This document shows, one piece after another, positions 6,425 through 7,158 of a stretch of DNA of 7,158 bases. The stretch's first letter is position 1; every line of letters begins with the position of its first letter. The stretch comes from an uncultured Bacilli bacterium. GTDB lineage: Bacteria > Bacillota_I > Bacilli_A > RF39 > UBA660. The notes below the pieces were generated by a model, which was not told the origin of the DNA, did no database searches, and worked only from the letters and a program-made list of their open reading frames with translations. Both the position numbers and the translations under genes were made by a program. The stretch covers positions 1 to 7,158 of the forward strand of contig CALVPL010000063.1 of assembly GCA_944351315.1 (NCBI GenBank), read 5' to 3'.

Positions 6425-6758
6425 TTTTGAAATTGGAACAGATATTGTAAATATTATTCATTTAAAAGAAACAATAAAAACTAACCCACATTTTCTAAAA
6501 AAATATTACACTTTTCATGAATTAGAGCTCGCTAAAACCCTCAAGAATCCTTACTTTTTTTACGCAACTCGTTTTGCAGCAAAAGAAGCAATATACAAAG
6601 CTACCAATGGAGAATTTGAATTTCATGAAATCGAAATATTAAAAGACGAATATGGAAAACCAGTTCCGAAAATTCTACACCATAATGATATTAAAATAAA
6701 GTTGTCGCTTTCATACGAAAAAGAGTACGCCATTGCATTCTGTATTGTCCTACTTTAA
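6420..6758 (+). CDS. acpS: Holo-[acyl-carrier-protein] synthase
   Basis: This is a 112-residue AcpS-type phosphopantetheinyl transferase. It moves 4'-phosphopantetheine from CoA to the Ser of apo-ACP in the cytoplasm. The family motifs are present at the expected places: IGTDIV (5-10) with metal ligand Asp8, ATRFAAKEAIYKA (49-61) with Glu56 as the second metal ligand, and DEYGKPVPKI (76-85). The near-terminal SLSHE/D motif reads SLSYE (96-100), with His replaced by Tyr. The length is slightly short of the usual 115-125. A longer reading from GTG 6411 adds three residues but is disfavoured. It diverges from the ACP gene, which points to that ACP as a substrate; as the only AcpS seen here it may also serve the general ACP. 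No clear terminator directly follows the stop. Confidence 0.93.
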   Translation: MNFEIGTDIVNIIHLKETIKTNPHFLKKYYTFHELELAKTLKNPYFFYATRFAAKEAIYKATNGEFEFHEIEILKDEYGKPVPKILHHNDIKIKLSLSYEKEYAIAFCIVLL

Positions 6759-6808
6759 TATCCTATTTTATTGTATCATATCTTTATAAGAAATAGAGAA
6801 AAAATATA

Positions 6809-6908
6809 AAAATAAGCATCATTTTTGCACAAAAAAATAGCATTGACAAGATGCTATTTCTAGTTTTGAATCATATTTGCTTTAGTCGAAACAAAATATG
6901 CTTATTTT
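6809..6908. repeat. Nested inverted repeats: outer 11-base pair of arms around inner hairpins
   Basis: The outer arms AAAATAAGCAT (6809-6819) and ATGCTTATTTT (6898-6908) are exact reverse complements 78 bases apart. Between them lie the perfect hairpin at 6835-6859 and a weaker one at about 6876-6895 (TTTGCTTT / AAACAAA with one mismatch). Together they could fold as a three-way junction. The outer and inner arms resemble each other (AAATAAGCAT versus AAATAGCAT), so alternative pairing or an old duplication is possible. Confidence 0.5.
6831..6859 (-). terminator. Rho-independent terminator for leftward transcription
   Basis: AAATAGCAT (6835-6843), a seven-base loop and ATGCTATTT (6851-6859) form a nine-pair hairpin. 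Read on the minus strand it is followed by seven T (6837-6831), as in an intrinsic terminator. In the plus direction only CTAGTTTT follows, so it would end acpS transcription less well. Confidence 0.65.
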
Positions 6909-7077
6909 GAAGTTTTCTTTCTTCCCATGATCATGTACTTAATAGCAATAAGACCCAAAGGTATTCAAACAATTAGATAAACTCTAACTAAGCACGCTCA
7001 TATACTAAAATACAAACTATGAAAGAAAAGAAATAAACTAAACACGAAAATCGTTTAATAGATTTCTAATGATTCAT
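6902..7077 (-). pseudogene. Remnant of a small membrane protein gene
   Basis: On the minus strand ATG at 7077-7075 follows a weak AGAAAGAG site, but the fourth codon is TAG. Beyond it the same frame gives KSIKRF, then a hydrophobic run (SCLVYFFSFIVCILVY) and a second TAG. Another frame then gives VYLIV, TGA, IPLGLIAIKYMIMGRKKTSK and TAA at 6904-6902, like a last membrane helix with a basic tail. Basic start, helix, helix and basic tail, placed between a good promoter and a terminator, suggest a broken gene for a protein of about 58 residues. AT-rich DNA gives hydrophobic frames by chance, so this is tentative. The family is unknown. Confidence 0.35.
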
Positions 7078-7095
7078 TGCTCTTTCTATTAAGTA

Positions 7096-7123
7096 ATTAT
7101 AGTCTACCATAATTTCTTAACAA
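7096..7123 (-). promoter_or_regulatory. Sigma-A type promoter reading left with no intact gene behind it
   Basis: On the minus strand TTGTTA (7123-7118), a 16-base spacer and a perfect TATAAT (7101-7096) are seen. The predicted start is about 7089. A transcript would reach the hairpin at 6835-6859 after about 255 bases. Confidence 0.55.
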
Positions 7124-7158
7124 ATTCAAGTAAAAAATCATTCAACAGATCATTCCTT

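Larger units (their letters stand above)
6759..7158. other. 400-base region without an intact gene
   Basis: After the acpS stop I find no open reading frame with start, ribosome binding site and family signal on either strand. The region contains, on the minus strand, a promoter (7096-7123), the ruin of a small membrane protein gene (6902-7077) and nested inverted repeats (6809-6908). The far right edge (7124-7158) shows nothing I can name. Confidence 0.6.

Noticed and set aside
6902..7054. Use of TGA as Trp (Mycoplasma code), which would open the right-end remnant with Trp at two stops
   Set aside because: All intact genes carry many TGG and no internal TGA, and the acyltransferase gene ends at TGA exactly at its family end. 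A TAG at the fourth codon of the remnant would remain anyway.
1..7158. CRISPR array, tRNA, rRNA or insertion sequence
   Set aside because: I saw no regularly spaced repeats, no cloverleaf or rRNA core sequence, and no transposase or integrase motif on either strand.

Overview
The window is AT-rich DNA that looks like a low-GC Bacillota genome (Erysipelotrichia-like or a related gut Bacilli lineage). The grounds are AGGAG/AGGTGA-type ribosome binding sites, sigma-A type promoters, an AcpS of the Bacillus type, and a butyrate-kinase-type enzyme. The exact taxon cannot be fixed from the sequence. No TGA falls inside any intact gene and many Trp codons are TGG, so the standard bacterial code applies.

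Left part (1-1752): a membrane protein gene cut by the window edge reads leftwards. From the same 145-base gap a membrane-anchored C39-like cysteine peptidase gene reads rightwards with a TTG start. The peptidase gene ends in a hairpin at 1725-1752 that can also terminate the operon arriving from the right.

Centre (1751-6367, minus strand): five tightly packed genes form one operon. In transcription order they encode a free-standing acyl carrier protein (ACP), a CocE/NonD (peptidase S15-type) alpha/beta hydrolase, a Pta-like phosphate acyltransferase, a butyrate-kinase-like acyl kinase, and an unrecognised four-helix membrane protein. Gaps are 25, 7, -4 and 8 bases, so translational coupling is likely from the hydrolase onward. 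Divergently from the ACP gene, holo-ACP synthase (acpS) is read to the right from an overlapping promoter zone.

How they may work together (inference): AcpS loads phosphopantetheine on the ACP; an acyl group is placed on or taken off the ACP, perhaps by the hydrolase; the phosphate acyltransferase exchanges acyl-carrier and acyl phosphate; the kinase exchanges acyl phosphate + ADP and acid + ATP. By hand alignment, the acyltransferase keeps its catalytic Ser-Arg pair but lacks three arginines known from Methanosarcina Pta as CoA contacts. That fits a carrier-protein substrate better than CoA. An ACP-linked acyl-phosphate module of this gene content is the most interesting thing in the window.

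Right end (6759-7158): no intact gene. It holds what looks like the ruin of a small minus-strand membrane protein gene, with a good promoter, an early stop, a frame change and a hydrophobic C-terminal tail, followed by nested inverted repeats that act as a terminator. An alternative reading is a promoter-to-terminator small RNA of about 255 nt.
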